Of a stretch of DNA of 64,000 bases, positions 48,209-56,920 are shown one piece after another. A program made the translations under genes and the position numbers. Position 1 is the first letter of the stretch. The number at the start of each line of letters is the position of its first letter. The notes beneath the pieces were generated by a model. That model had not been told where the DNA came from and did not search any database. It was given only the letters and a program-made list of their open reading frames with translations. Source of the stretch: Gammaproteobacteria bacterium (GTDB lineage: Bacteria; Pseudomonadota; Gammaproteobacteria; Pseudomonadales; Pseudohongiellaceae); the NCBI GenBank assembly GCA_024639905.1, contig JAHEGE010000004.1, forward strand, positions 1-64,000. Reading direction: 5' to 3'.

Positions 48209-48241
48209 CGTGCTATCGTCTACTCTAAGTGATTGTAAGGC

Positions 48242-49030
48242 TTAGTTTGCCGCGTTGCTGGCGCGCTCATCGCTGCGTCTAAGTATCTCGCCTGCGAGTG
48301 CTAGATAATACACAGCCCCGCGTGACGTTCGGTCGTATTTTATAACTGGTAGTCCAAAACTCGGCGCTTCGGCCAAGCGTACGTTGCGAGGGATAACGGT
48401 TCTATAAACCGTGTCACCGAAGTGTTGAAAAAGCTGTCGATTGACCTCGATGGTAAGCCTGTTTCTCGGGTCGTACATGGTGCGAATGATGCCTTCGATG
48501 CGCAGCATCGGATTCAAATGCTCCGCGATAGTCTCGACTGTCTGCATAAGTGCTGCCAATCCCTCAAGCGCATAGTATTCGCATTGCATGGGTATGAGTA
48601 CACCCTCGGCTGCAACGAGCGCGTTAATCGTCAGCATGTTTAGTGAAGGAGGGCAGTCGATAATGATGTAGTCATAACGTGTCCGCTGTGCATCGAGAAG
48701 TGTCTTGAGTTTAAACTCCCTCTCTTCCATCGCAAACAGCTGTGCCTCGGCTGCAACGAGATCGCCGTTTGAGGGCAGCAAGTCATAGCCCGCCTCAGCC
48801 GCACTCACACAGACCGTATCGAAGTCGACACCGTCGACCAGTGCGTCGTAAAGAGAAAGCTCGAGGGAGGATTTGTCCACACCGCTTCCCATCGTCGCGT
48901 TACCTTGGGGGTCTAGGTCGACGAGCAGCACGCGGTTGCGCGTGACGGATAGCGAGGCGGCAAGGTTAACCGATGTGGTGGTTTTGCCCACGCCGCCTTT
49001 CTGATTGGCTACAGCGAAAATCTTACTCAT
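48242..49030 (-). CDS. parA: Chromosome partitioning ATPase ParA
   Basis: 262 residues. Deviant Walker A KGGVGKTTTSVNLAASL (about 10-27), Walker A-prime DLDPQGNATMGSG and DCPPSLNMLTINAL. ATP-bound dimers coat the nucleoid and pull ParB-parS complexes. The ATG overlaps the rsmG stop by one base (TGATG), giving tight coupling. Confidence 0.97.
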   Translation of the reverse strand: MSKIFAVANQKGGVGKTTTSVNLAASLSVTRNRVLLVDLDPQGNATMGSGVDKSSLELSLYDALVDGVDFDTVCVSAAEAGYDLLPSNGDLVAAEAQLFAMEEREFKLKTLLDAQRTRYDYIIIDCPPSLNMLTINALVAAEGVLIPMQCEYYALEGLAALMQTVETIAEHLNPMLRIEGIIRTMYDPRNRLTIEVNRQLFQHFGDTVYRTVIPRNVRLAEAPSFGLPVIKYDRTSRGAVYYLALAGEILRRSDERASNAAN

Positions 49031-49737
49031 CAGGCCTCTTTATCCGTCTCTTTATTCGTCTCTTTATCAGTCTCTTTGTGCGAGACAAAGACCAGGTGAC
49101 GCTGGGAATCAACACCGGGAACCTTAAGCTCCACAACGCGCGTCGCCTCGATGCCCGCAGGCAACGCATCGATTTCGGCCTGAGGATACACGCCCTTCAT
49201 GGCAAGTAATTCTGATCCTTCACGTAAAGGCTTGGCGATCATTGTGACGATGTCCTGTAGCGATGCAAACGCCCGACAGGTGACGAATGGAAATTCATTC
49301 GCCTCTCGCATCCCAATATAATCGTCTACTCGCGCATTGACGACCTCAATATTCTCCAAACCAAGGGCCAGCTTCGCTTGAAACAGGAAACGCGTTTTCT
49401 TGCCGTTACTGTCGAGCAAGACGAAACGCCGCTCTGGGCAGGCGATAGCCAAGGGAATACCAGGCAGACCCGCGCCAGAACCAATATCTAAGATCGCTTT
49501 CAGCGCCGTCTTCTCGTCATTTTGTTGCGCAGGCAAATGCGGCAGCACCGCGAGGCTATCCAGAAGATGTAGTGGCACCATCTCTTGAATCGCCGTTACC
49601 CCTGAGAGGTTAAACGCCTTATTCCATTTGGTGAGGAGATGCAGGTAATGGATTAGTTTAGGTTGTGCGCTCGCCGGCAGACCTAGGCCTAATTCCCGTA
49701 TTCCTTGCTCTAACAAGCCTTCTAATCTGTCGGCCAT
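49030..49737 (-). CDS. rsmG: 16S rRNA m7G527 methyltransferase RsmG
   Basis: 235 residues (E. coli 207). SAM-binding LDIGSGAGLPGIPLAIA (about 83-99), FNLSGVT, and CRAFASL. Methylates G527 in the 530 loop. The excess length is a charged C-terminal tail of Lys-Glu-Thr repeats made by four 12-nt tandem units at 49035-49082. Confidence 0.95.
   Translation of the reverse strand: MADRLEGLLEQGIRELGLGLPASAQPKLIHYLHLLTKWNKAFNLSGVTAIQEMVPLHLLDSLAVLPHLPAQQNDEKTALKAILDIGSGAGLPGIPLAIACPERRFVLLDSNGKKTRFLFQAKLALGLENIEVVNARVDDYIGMREANEFPFVTCRAFASLQDIVTMIAKPLREGSELLAMKGVYPQAEIDALPAGIEATRVVELKVPGVDSQRHLVFVSHKETDKETNKETDKEA
49035..49082 (-). repeat. Four 12-nt tandem repeats in the rsmG 3' end
   Basis: Plus-strand units of the form TCTCTTTATYCG at 49035, 49047, 49059 and 49071. 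They encode KETD/KETN repeats at the RsmG C-terminus. Whole-codon unit length means copy change would not shift frame. Confidence 0.8.
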
Positions 49738-49745
49738 AAGTGAGC

Positions 49746-51725
49746 CTAGCTCGCCTTGCGGTCGAGTTGCGAATTTTTGGCTTTCTTTAAATACACCAAC
49801 AACAAAGAGATCGCCGCGGGCGTCATGCCCGGAATTCGCGAGGCACGAGAAAGATTTTCAGGGCGGGCGTCGAGCAGTTTTTGTTTTAGCTCATTAGACA
49901 AGCCTTGCATCTGCGCGTAATCGAAATCCGCTGGTAACGCGGTCTCTTCATTTCGTTTCAGTTTATCGATCTCGCCTTGCTGGCGATCGATATACCCTTG
50001 ATACTTTAATTGGATACTAACCTGTTCTTGCACTTGCCGCTGCAGCTCCGCAGAAAGAGCAATTGCTGGCGCGTTGAGATTTTCACGCGCCGCATAGGCC
50101 TCAAAACCCTTGGGACTTTGCGCAAGCGCAGCAACGAGCGAGGTGTATTCTACCCGAGGGCGTGCAAGTAAGTCGGCGAGGCTTTGTTCCCGCGAAAGAG
50201 GCTTTTCTAATAACGCATCGATCCCAGCAGCCTCAGCAGAATTGGGTTGTATCCATGTTTTCTTTAACCACTGGAGTCGCTGTTCGATGAGTGTTTGTTT
50301 AATGCAATAAAAATCCCATCGCTCATCATCAACGAGTCCAAGTTCTCGCCCTTTAGGCGTGAGTCGCTGATCGGCGTTGTCTTCGCGCAGTGTTAGTCGA
50401 TACTCCGCACGGCTCGTGAACATGCGATAGGGCTCATTCGTGCCAAGGGTGATGAGGTCATCGACTAACACACCGAGATAGGCCTCATCGCGGCGCGGAC
50501 ACCATGACTCTTCGCCGCGCGCTGCGAGGCCGGCATTGAGCCCGGCCAAAAGCCCTTGTGCGGCAGCCTCCTCATACCCCGTCGTACCGTTAATTTGGCC
50601 GGCAAAATAAAGGCCTTTCACGAACTTAGTTTCGAGAGAATAGTGAAGATCGCGAGGGTCAAAGAAATCGTATTCGATAGCATAGCCGGGCCGGGTAATA
50701 AGCGCGTTCTCGAATCCTTTAATCTGCCTAAGCATTGCTACCTGCACATCAAACGGCAGGCTTGTGGAGATCCCGTTGGGATATAACTCGTTGGTGTTGA
50801 GCCCTTCTGGCTCAACGAAAATTTGATGTGAGTCCTTGTCAGCGAAGCGCATCACCTTGTCTTCGATAGACGGGCAGTACCGCGGACCGGTGCCTTCTAT
50901 GACGCCGGTGTACATTGGTGATCGATCAAGCCCGCCGCGAATAATTTCATGACACGCCTCGTTGGTCGAGGTGATGTAGCAGTTCACTTGCTGTGGGTGA
51001 TCGACGTCGCTGCCGAGATAGGACATCACAGGTAGAGGTGAATCGCCCTCTTGGGTTTGCATCACAGAAAAATCGACAGAGCGTGAATCGATCCGCGGCG
51101 GCGTGCCAGTCTTTAACCGGTTAACCCGAAACGGCAAGCTACGCAGGCGCTGAGCTAGGGCAATAGAAGGCTGATCACCTGCACGGCCGCCCGAGCTGTT
51201 TTCAAGCCCAATGTGAATTTTCCCCCCGAGAAATGTTCCAGCCGTGAGCACAACACGACGAGCTCTGATCAACACGCCCATCTGTGTAATAACGCCGCAC
51301 ACCTCGCCGTCTTCGATCAGCAGGTCGTCTACACCTTGTTGGAAGAGGCTAAGGTTCTCTTGCTGCTCCAACATACTGCGAATGGCTGCTTTGTAAAGCG
51401 CGCGGTCGGCTTGTGCACGCGTCGCCCTTACCGCGGGGCCCTTGCTGGCATTGAGCACGCGAAACTGGATGCCGGCTTTATCGGTGGCCTTAGCCATCGC
51501 GCCGCCCAGGGCATCGATCTCTTTGACCAAATGACTTTTACCAATTCCCCCAATTGCTGGGTTACAGGACATCTGCCCCAGCGTGTCGATGCTGTGGGTA
51601 ATGAGCATGGTCTGTACGCCTTGGCGGGCAGCCGCCAGCGCCGCCTCGGTACCAGCGTGTCCGCCGCCTATCACGATGACGTCATAGTGTGTGGGGTATT
51701 CCATGACTGCGGTTGAACTTGTCAT
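49746..51725 (-). CDS. mnmG: tRNA modification FAD enzyme MnmG (GidA)
   Basis: 659 residues as drawn; ATG at 51704 ([18 protein letters not shown]) fits the family better and would give 652. N-terminal FAD-binding [14 protein letters not shown], then [14 protein letters not shown] and [13 protein letters not shown], and helical C-terminal domain. With MnmE it installs the 5-carboxymethylaminomethyl group at U34 of several tRNAs. 8 bases upstream of rsmG. Confidence 0.97.
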   Translation of the reverse strand: MTSSTAVMEYPTHYDVIVIGGGHAGTEAALAAARQGVQTMLITHSIDTLGQMSCNPAIGGIGKSHLVKEIDALGGAMAKATDKAGIQFRVLNASKGPAVRATRAQADRALYKAAIRSMLEQQENLSLFQQGVDDLLIEDGEVCGVITQMGVLIRARRVVLTAGTFLGGKIHIGLENSSGGRAGDQPSIALAQRLRSLPFRVNRLKTGTPPRIDSRSVDFSVMQTQEGDSPLPVMSYLGSDVDHPQQVNCYITSTNEACHEIIRGGLDRSPMYTGVIEGTGPRYCPSIEDKVMRFADKDSHQIFVEPEGLNTNELYPNGISTSLPFDVQVAMLRQIKGFENALITRPGYAIEYDFFDPRDLHYSLETKFVKGLYFAGQINGTTGYEEAAAQGLLAGLNAGLAARGEESWCPRRDEAYLGVLVDDLITLGTNEPYRMFTSRAEYRLTLREDNADQRLTPKGRELGLVDDERWDFYCIKQTLIEQRLQWLKKTWIQPNSAEAAGIDALLEKPLSREQSLADLLARPRVEYTSLVAALAQSPKGFEAYAARENLNAPAIALSAELQRQVQEQVSIQLKYQGYIDRQQGEIDKLKRNEETALPADFDYAQMQGLSNELKQKLLDARPENLSRASRIPGMTPAAISLLLVYLKKAKNSQLDRKAS

Positions 51726-52185
51726 TAGTAGTCACTTACTTGAAAGAAGAGTAAATAGGGTGTGTTAATAGAATGCCGAATCGATAATTATATAGAATTC
51801 AGCGTATTAGTGAATTTATTTATAGAAAGATCGTCAACGTTGCAAAAAATCAGCGTAGTAGGAAGTTGAGAGCCTGTGAGGCACAGGGTTTATTACTGTT
51901 ATTGATAGCTACGCGTTTTTCTGTGGAAAACCACTTTTAATTACCAGTTTACAATGAGTTAGACGACGGAAAACCTCGGTATAGTCACTCGGATATCGTG
52001 GTAAAAGCTCTGAATCAATGTGGATAAGATGAACTGCCGTGTATTTCCTTCTCTTTAGGCTTTGCCAAAGGTTGCAGCAAGCTGAAAGTTATCCCTCATA
52101 ATCCACAGCTTTATTTTGAATTCTTGAGAGTTGTTCTTCTTCTGCCCAGAGGGTGTCCTAGGCTTATCCACAGGTAACGTCCCTA
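51726..52185. other. mnmG-mnmE gap: DnaA boxes plus AT-rich tract (possible origin)
   Basis: 460 non-coding bases. Exact DnaA boxes TTATCCACA at 52164-52172 (plus) and its complement at 52019-52027. One-mismatch boxes at 52099-52107 (TAATCCACA) and 51922-51930 (TGTGGAAAA). An AT-rich tract runs from about 51757 to 51862. Size, spacing and composition suit an oriC, and E. coli oriC also adjoins gidA. However, genes on both sides run leftward, so replication bias does not switch here. Confidence 0.55.
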
Positions 52186-53607
52186 TTATTTACCTACGCA
52201 GAAATTAGAGAAGATCTCGCCAAGCAAGTCGTCGCTGCTCACTTCACCGGTAATCAAACCAAGCTCATTCTGCGCAAGTCGTAGGTCGTCGGCGAGAAGC
52301 TCGAAGGGCTGCCCCTCTTCCAAACCGGATCTGGCAGAGGCGACCAGCACGGCGGCGGCGCGTAATGCGATTAAGTGTCGTTCTCTTGCTACGAAGGCGC
52401 CCTCGACCAACGTGCTAAAACCAATCGCTCGCTTCAGCGCGTCGGTAAGCGCATCTATCCCTTGTGCTTGTTTTGCGGACAGCGTCACTGTAGGTAGCGT
52501 TAGTGGCGCGCCGCTATCAGTGTCTTGTAGGGCCTTGGGGAGATCGATGTCTCCCATGCCGATTTGTGGCGAGGAGAGCAAGTCAGCTTTATTCAACACG
52601 ATTAGAGTTTTGGTAAGCAGGGCCGGATCGTCGCGAAGGAGATCTGGGATGTCGTCTATGCTCAAACCACGCGCTTGCTCTTGCTGAATCGCGCTCGCAT
52701 CTAGAACGAGTAAAATTTTGTCCGCCTGTCGCACGGCCTCGCTTGCGCGCCTGACACCTTCTTGTTCTACGATATCATCGCTCTGCCTAAGTCCTGCTGT
52801 ATCGGTAATATGAACCGGCATGCCATCGATTTGAATGCGCTCAGATAACAGGTCACGTGTTGTTCCTGCTATGGCGGTGACGATCGCTGAGTCATTGCCG
52901 GATAGCGCATTAAGCAAACTTGATTTTCCAGCATTGGGCTTGCCGGCAATAACCACCTGCATGCCTTCTTTTAACAGTGCACCTTGCTGCGCTTGGGCAA
53001 GCGCGGTATCGAGCTGACCAGTTATGGTCTCTAACGTCTGAACGACGCGGGTCTGTGAGATTATATCGATGTCTTCGTCACTGAAATCGATCGCGGCTTC
53101 AATATTAACGCGTGCCTTAGTCAGTTCGGCGACTAAAACATTGACTGCGGCTGAAAACTCCCCGCTTAGGGTGCGCATGGCAGACTGTGCGGCCTGAGCA
53201 GAGCTGGCATCGATGAGATCTGCTATGGCTTCGGCTTGCACGAGATCGATTTTGTTGTTTAAAAACGCTCGTTCTGAAAACTCGCCTGGGTTGGCTATTC
53301 TCGCGCCCAGTTCGCATACCCGCTTGAGTAGCATCTGTTGAACAGCTGTGCCGCCGTGTCCCTGAAGCTCGAGGACGTCTTCGCCAGTAAAAGAGGCTGG
53401 ATTGGAAAAAAAAAGGGCTATGCCTTGGTCGAGGGTATTGCCCTCACCATCACAGAAATCGGCGTAGTGGGCGACGCGAGGCGTAGGGTCGAAACCAAGA
53501 ACTTGACGCGCAATAACACGCGCCTTAAGTCCTGACACTCGCACTACGCAGACTCCGCTTTTACCTGGAGCGGTGGCTAGAGCCGCGATCGTGTCGTTCG
53601 CACTCAT
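52186..53607 (-). CDS. mnmE: tRNA modification GTPase MnmE (TrmE)
   Basis: 473 residues. Tetrahydrofolate-binding N-terminus (IAALATAPGKSGVCVVRVSG), helical domain, G domain with GKPNAGKSSLLNAL (about 222-235), TTRD, DTAG and NKAD, and C-terminal CVGK matching the conserved CxGK. Works with MnmG. Confidence 0.97.
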   Translation of the reverse strand: MSANDTIAALATAPGKSGVCVVRVSGLKARVIARQVLGFDPTPRVAHYADFCDGEGNTLDQGIALFFSNPASFTGEDVLELQGHGGTAVQQMLLKRVCELGARIANPGEFSERAFLNNKIDLVQAEAIADLIDASSAQAAQSAMRTLSGEFSAAVNVLVAELTKARVNIEAAIDFSDEDIDIISQTRVVQTLETITGQLDTALAQAQQGALLKEGMQVVIAGKPNAGKSSLLNALSGNDSAIVTAIAGTTRDLLSERIQIDGMPVHITDTAGLRQSDDIVEQEGVRRASEAVRQADKILLVLDASAIQQEQARGLSIDDIPDLLRDDPALLTKTLIVLNKADLLSSPQIGMGDIDLPKALQDTDSGAPLTLPTVTLSAKQAQGIDALTDALKRAIGFSTLVEGAFVARERHLIALRAAAVLVASARSGLEEGQPFELLADDLRLAQNELGLITGEVSSDDLLGEIFSNFCVGK

Positions 53608-53648
53608 ACTGGTTTCCAGAAGGCTTTTGTGTCCGAGTGGCTACGCGG

Positions 53649-55382
53649 TTACGCCTTGCTCGCAGCGTACTGCGCCTCGATCTTACGCGTAATATACCAC
53701 TGCTGTGCGATACCCAAAGCGGCATTGGTGAACCAATACAGTACCAAACCGGCTGGGAACCAGAGGAAAATGCCTGTCATCATAATGGGCATCAACTTCA
53801 TGACTCGTGCCTGCATTGGGTCTGCGGGCGCCGGGCTTAGAGAGGTTTGCAGGAACATCGTGCCGCCCATCAACAATGGGAGAATGAAGAACGGATCGCG
53901 TACCGATAAATCGGTTAGCCAGAAGATAAAGGGGGCGTGACGCAGCTCAACGCTTTCCAGAAGCACCCAATACAGCGCGATAAAGACTGGCATCTGCACG
54001 AGCATGGGGAGACAACCGCCGAAGGGGTTAATCTTCTCTTTCTTATACAGCTCCATAGTGGCTTGCTGCATTTTCATCCGATCATCGCCATAAGATTCTT
54101 TGAGTTGCTGCATCTTGGGCATGACGCGGCGCATTCCTGCCATCGACCGGTACTGGGTCTCAGACAGTTTGTAGAACAATGCCTTGACGCTCACCGTGAG
54201 GAGAATAATGGAGAAACCAAAATTATTGATGAAGGAGTTGATACGCGTCAGCAACCAATAGATTGGTGCGGCGAGGAACCACAGGAAGCTGTAGTCGATT
54301 GTGAGGTCGAGATTGTCTGAAATCTCGGCCAGTTTGTACTGGTCTTTTGGTCCTGCGTAGAAGCGCGATTGATATTCGCCTGAGCTACCCGCGGGCACGG
54401 TGAATGCGCTACCGGTGAATTCACCGAAGTACTGTCCCGCGGCGTTCTTTCTAGTGGTGAAATTGTTGGTGGCGTTTTCGTCTGGGATCCACGCGCTAAT
54501 AAAGTAGTGTTGGCTAAACGCCATCCATCCACCAAGGGTTTGTTGGGTTGCCGCGCCATCGTCGTCAATGTCGTCGAACTGGACTTCGTAATAGGGGTCA
54601 TCGAGGGTTGTTGATACAAAGCCTAGGTAGGTGCGTCCGAAGCCCCCTGCGTCGCTCGGGTCGTCAAAATTATCGCGTTTGATTTGTGCGAAGGGGTTAG
54701 CGCGGAAGTCTGTGTCACTGCGGTTCTCGATAAGATAGCTGACGTCGATCACGTAGCTGTCACGGGTGAAGGCGAACCGTTTGGTCACCTCGACGCCGTT
54801 TGTAGTGGTCGTAACGAGGTCGACGGTTAGACTTGTGTCTTGGTCACCGAGGACGAATTCGGATTGGCTAACGCTGTAGCGTGCCCGGCCGTCGGCGTCG
54901 ACACCGTTGGGCCCGATGAGTCCACTTGGCGCAACGTATTGCCTGCCGGGTGCGCTGCTAAGGATGACGAACGGCTCGGCGTTTTCATCGAGGCTCTTTA
55001 GATATTGAGGCAGGGCGAGATAAACGATGTCGCCGCCGACGGTGTCTACCTGCAGTTCTAGGGTGTCGGTTTTAATGCTGACAAAGGTTTGGGGCGTGGC
55101 AACTATCTGTGCTGCGGGTTCGGCGCCCGGTAATGCCGGCACGTCAGTGTTGGCTGTTGTCACAGCGTCCACACCAGAGGCGGTGGCAACGGTTGGCATC
55201 ACTGGGTCGTCTTGCGCGCTTAACGCCGGTGCTGCAGTCGGCAGTGCTGGCATATCTTGGGTATTGGTCGCTGCGATTCCTGCCTGTTCGATCTCTTGTG
55301 GATAGTCTTCTTGCCATTGTAAGAGCATTAAATAGGTGACAACGGCGAGAGCTGTGTAGAGGGCGAAACGAGGAAGATTCAT
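53649..55382 (-). CDS. yidC: Membrane protein insertase YidC
   Basis: 577 residues. N-terminal anchor (about 5-20), Ala/Thr-rich linker, large periplasmic P1 domain (about 85-345), then the five-helix insertase core (about 360-560) with PMLVQMPVFIALYWVLLESVELRHAPF. Inserts inner-membrane proteins alone or with SecYEG. 41 bases before mnmE. Confidence 0.97.
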   Translation of the reverse strand: MNLPRFALYTALAVVTYLMLLQWQEDYPQEIEQAGIAATNTQDMPALPTAAPALSAQDDPVMPTVATASGVDAVTTANTDVPALPGAEPAAQIVATPQTFVSIKTDTLELQVDTVGGDIVYLALPQYLKSLDENAEPFVILSSAPGRQYVAPSGLIGPNGVDADGRARYSVSQSEFVLGDQDTSLTVDLVTTTTNGVEVTKRFAFTRDSYVIDVSYLIENRSDTDFRANPFAQIKRDNFDDPSDAGGFGRTYLGFVSTTLDDPYYEVQFDDIDDDGAATQQTLGGWMAFSQHYFISAWIPDENATNNFTTRKNAAGQYFGEFTGSAFTVPAGSSGEYQSRFYAGPKDQYKLAEISDNLDLTIDYSFLWFLAAPIYWLLTRINSFINNFGFSIILLTVSVKALFYKLSETQYRSMAGMRRVMPKMQQLKESYGDDRMKMQQATMELYKKEKINPFGGCLPMLVQMPVFIALYWVLLESVELRHAPFIFWLTDLSVRDPFFILPLLMGGTMFLQTSLSPAPADPMQARVMKLMPIMMTGIFLWFPAGLVLYWFTNAALGIAQQWYITRKIEAQYAASKA

Positions 55383-55421
55383 TGGATTCCACTTTTTGAG
55401 TGATGAATGTAAAAAGTCTTT

Positions 55422-55673
55422 TTAAGAGTCTTGTGTGCCGGCTTGCGGAACGGGGTCGTAACCGCCTTCGTGCCATGGGTGGCAGCGACACAGCCGCTTG
55501 GTTCCCAACGAGACTCCTGTAACCACGCCATGTTCGCAGATAGCTTCAGCCATATAGTGCGAGCAACTCGGTTCGAACCGACACTGCCTGCCTATTAAAA
55601 GGCTTAGCGACAGTTGGTAGAGTCGAATGCATTTGAGTAAAAGAGGCGCTAGTGCGCGGTCTAGTCTGCTCAT
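55422..55673 (-). CDS. yidD: Membrane protein insertion factor YidD
   Basis: 83 residues. Family signature CRFEPSCSHYMAEAI (about 31-45) and CHPWHEGGYDPVP (about 63-75). Assists YidC-dependent insertion. The ATG overlaps the rnpA stop by four bases; yidC begins 39 bases after. Confidence 0.95.
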   Translation of the reverse strand: MSRLDRALAPLLLKCIRLYQLSLSLLIGRQCRFEPSCSHYMAEAICEHGVVTGVSLGTKRLCRCHPWHEGGYDPVPQAGTQDS

Positions 55674-56077
55674 GCGGTAGCCGGTGACGTCGATGCGGTG
55701 GATTGAGACCGCGCACTGTCTTTAATCGCTCTGCGTTTAAGATCGCTAAACAAAGCATCGAGAGTGCTGGTCAGTTCTGCGCGCGCTAGTTTATCAGCAT
55801 CTTTGCGGGCGAGCACGACTATATCGAGTTGCGGAAATCCGTCCTGTCGCAAACGAAAGCCTTCGCGTAGCGCGCGCTTTAGCTTGTTGCGGTTGACCGC
55901 CTTCGGGATGTGTTTCTTTGCGATAACCAGACCGAGTCGCGGCCTGATGCCATTAGTCGCTGTTGCAAGAAAGAGGAAGTGTCGGTTAGAGACTTTATAA
56001 CGCGATCGATCGAAGACGGCTTTGTAGTCGCCTGCGTTAAGTAGCCTGGCAGTCTTGGGGAAGCACGCGATTGCCAT
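55670..56077 (-). CDS. rnpA: Ribonuclease P protein component
   Basis: 135 residues from ATG at 56077, with GGGG five to six bases upstream; an in-frame GTG at 56107 is weaker. RNR motif in NRNKLKRALREGFR (about 62-75) and the preceding GLVIAKKHIPKAV strand are intact. Binds the M1 RNA that matures tRNA 5' ends. 139 bases downstream of rpmH, with a perfect 18-nt palindrome in the gap. The C-terminal tail is rich in Ser, Thr and Ala. Confidence 0.94.
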   Translation of the reverse strand: MAIACFPKTARLLNAGDYKAVFDRSRYKVSNRHFLFLATATNGIRPRLGLVIAKKHIPKAVNRNKLKRALREGFRLRQDGFPQLDIVVLARKDADKLARAELTSTLDALFSDLKRRAIKDSARSQSTASTSPATA

Positions 56078-56172
56078 GTGGACCCCACTGAGGAGAGAGT
56101 GGCGCACTGCATCGGTGACTGCTGTGGTGCGCTGGCCTTCCTATTGCTGACCTAAACCCAGGTACCGACCCA

Positions 56173-56190
56173 AACCCAGCGCGCTGGGTT
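56173..56190. promoter_or_regulatory. Perfect 18-nt palindrome between rpmH and rnpA
   Basis: AACCCAGCGCGCTGGGTT, nine bases each side with no mismatch. It could be a stem affecting readthrough from rpmH to rnpA, or a protein site. No T-run follows, so a classical terminator is unlikely. Confidence 0.4.
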
Positions 56191-56216
56191 GTGTCACTAA
56201 CTAGGTGTCTAGGTGT

Positions 56217-56351
56217 TTAGGCAGAAAGCTTTGCGCGGCCTTTGGCGCGGCGACGGTTGATTACCGCACGGCCACCTTTGGTTGCCATACGTGCACGGAA
56301 GCCGTGTGTGCGAGCGCGCTTAAGGACGCTGGGCTGAAATGTTCTTTTCAT
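56217..56351 (-). CDS. rpmH: 50S ribosomal protein L34
   Basis: 44 residues, full length for L34. Begins [20 protein letters not shown] and ends GRAKLSA. AGGTGA lies six bases before the ATG. Adjacent to rnpA and divergent from dnaA, the classic origin-proximal order. Confidence 0.97.
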   Translation of the reverse strand: MKRTFQPSVLKRARTHGFRARMATKGGRAVINRRRAKGRAKLSA

Positions 56352-56920
56352 GGGGTATCACCTAAAAATTCGTCGTGACGCAGTTGACGCCACCTTTTAA
56401 TACGAGCCCTTTCATAAGGGGATGCGAATATTAGAGCCTTTGTGGATAAGATGCAACGCTTAGTTTACGTAAAAACCCCTTGTTTTTAAGCTTGTTGGCG
56501 AAGACATCGAGAGTGTCTTGTTGGGCGGGTGTTGGTGTTTAGTCGCCCTGGTAGTGTGTTCCCTGGTAAATAAGAGCTTGGGCACACCTTATCCTCAGGT
56601 TATCCACAAAGTTAATCTACTTGGATTGTGGGTAATTTCTTTGCTGTTTTTGTATCGGGAGCTTTTAGTATATTTAAGCTTCTGATTTAAATATCTTTAT
56701 TTCTGTTATTTGGAAACACAGTAACGGTGGATAACTTTATCCTAACGCTCTACACTCAAGCCTCGGTCGATTACCTCTCTCGGTTAATGCGAGATCGAGT
56801 AGACCGTGTTAATTGAGTCGATCAACAATAAAATAACGCGACCGCGTTGTGCCAAACCATCAATGGCAGGCGCGAGTGGCGACAGCCAGCAAACGCTGGA
56901 GATGCAGAATAGGGCCCCAC
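56352..56920. other. rpmH-dnaA gap: DnaA boxes, AT-rich tract, strand switch (likely oriC/dnaA control)
   Basis: 569 bases. Exact DnaA boxes at 56441-56449 (complement) and 56599-56607; near boxes at 56588-56596 (TTATCCTCA) and 56726-56734 (GGTGGATAA). The AT-rich stretch 56631-56712 could unwind. Leftward genes end and rightward genes begin here, as expected at a bidirectional origin. The boxes near dnaA may also serve autoregulation. Confidence 0.7.
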
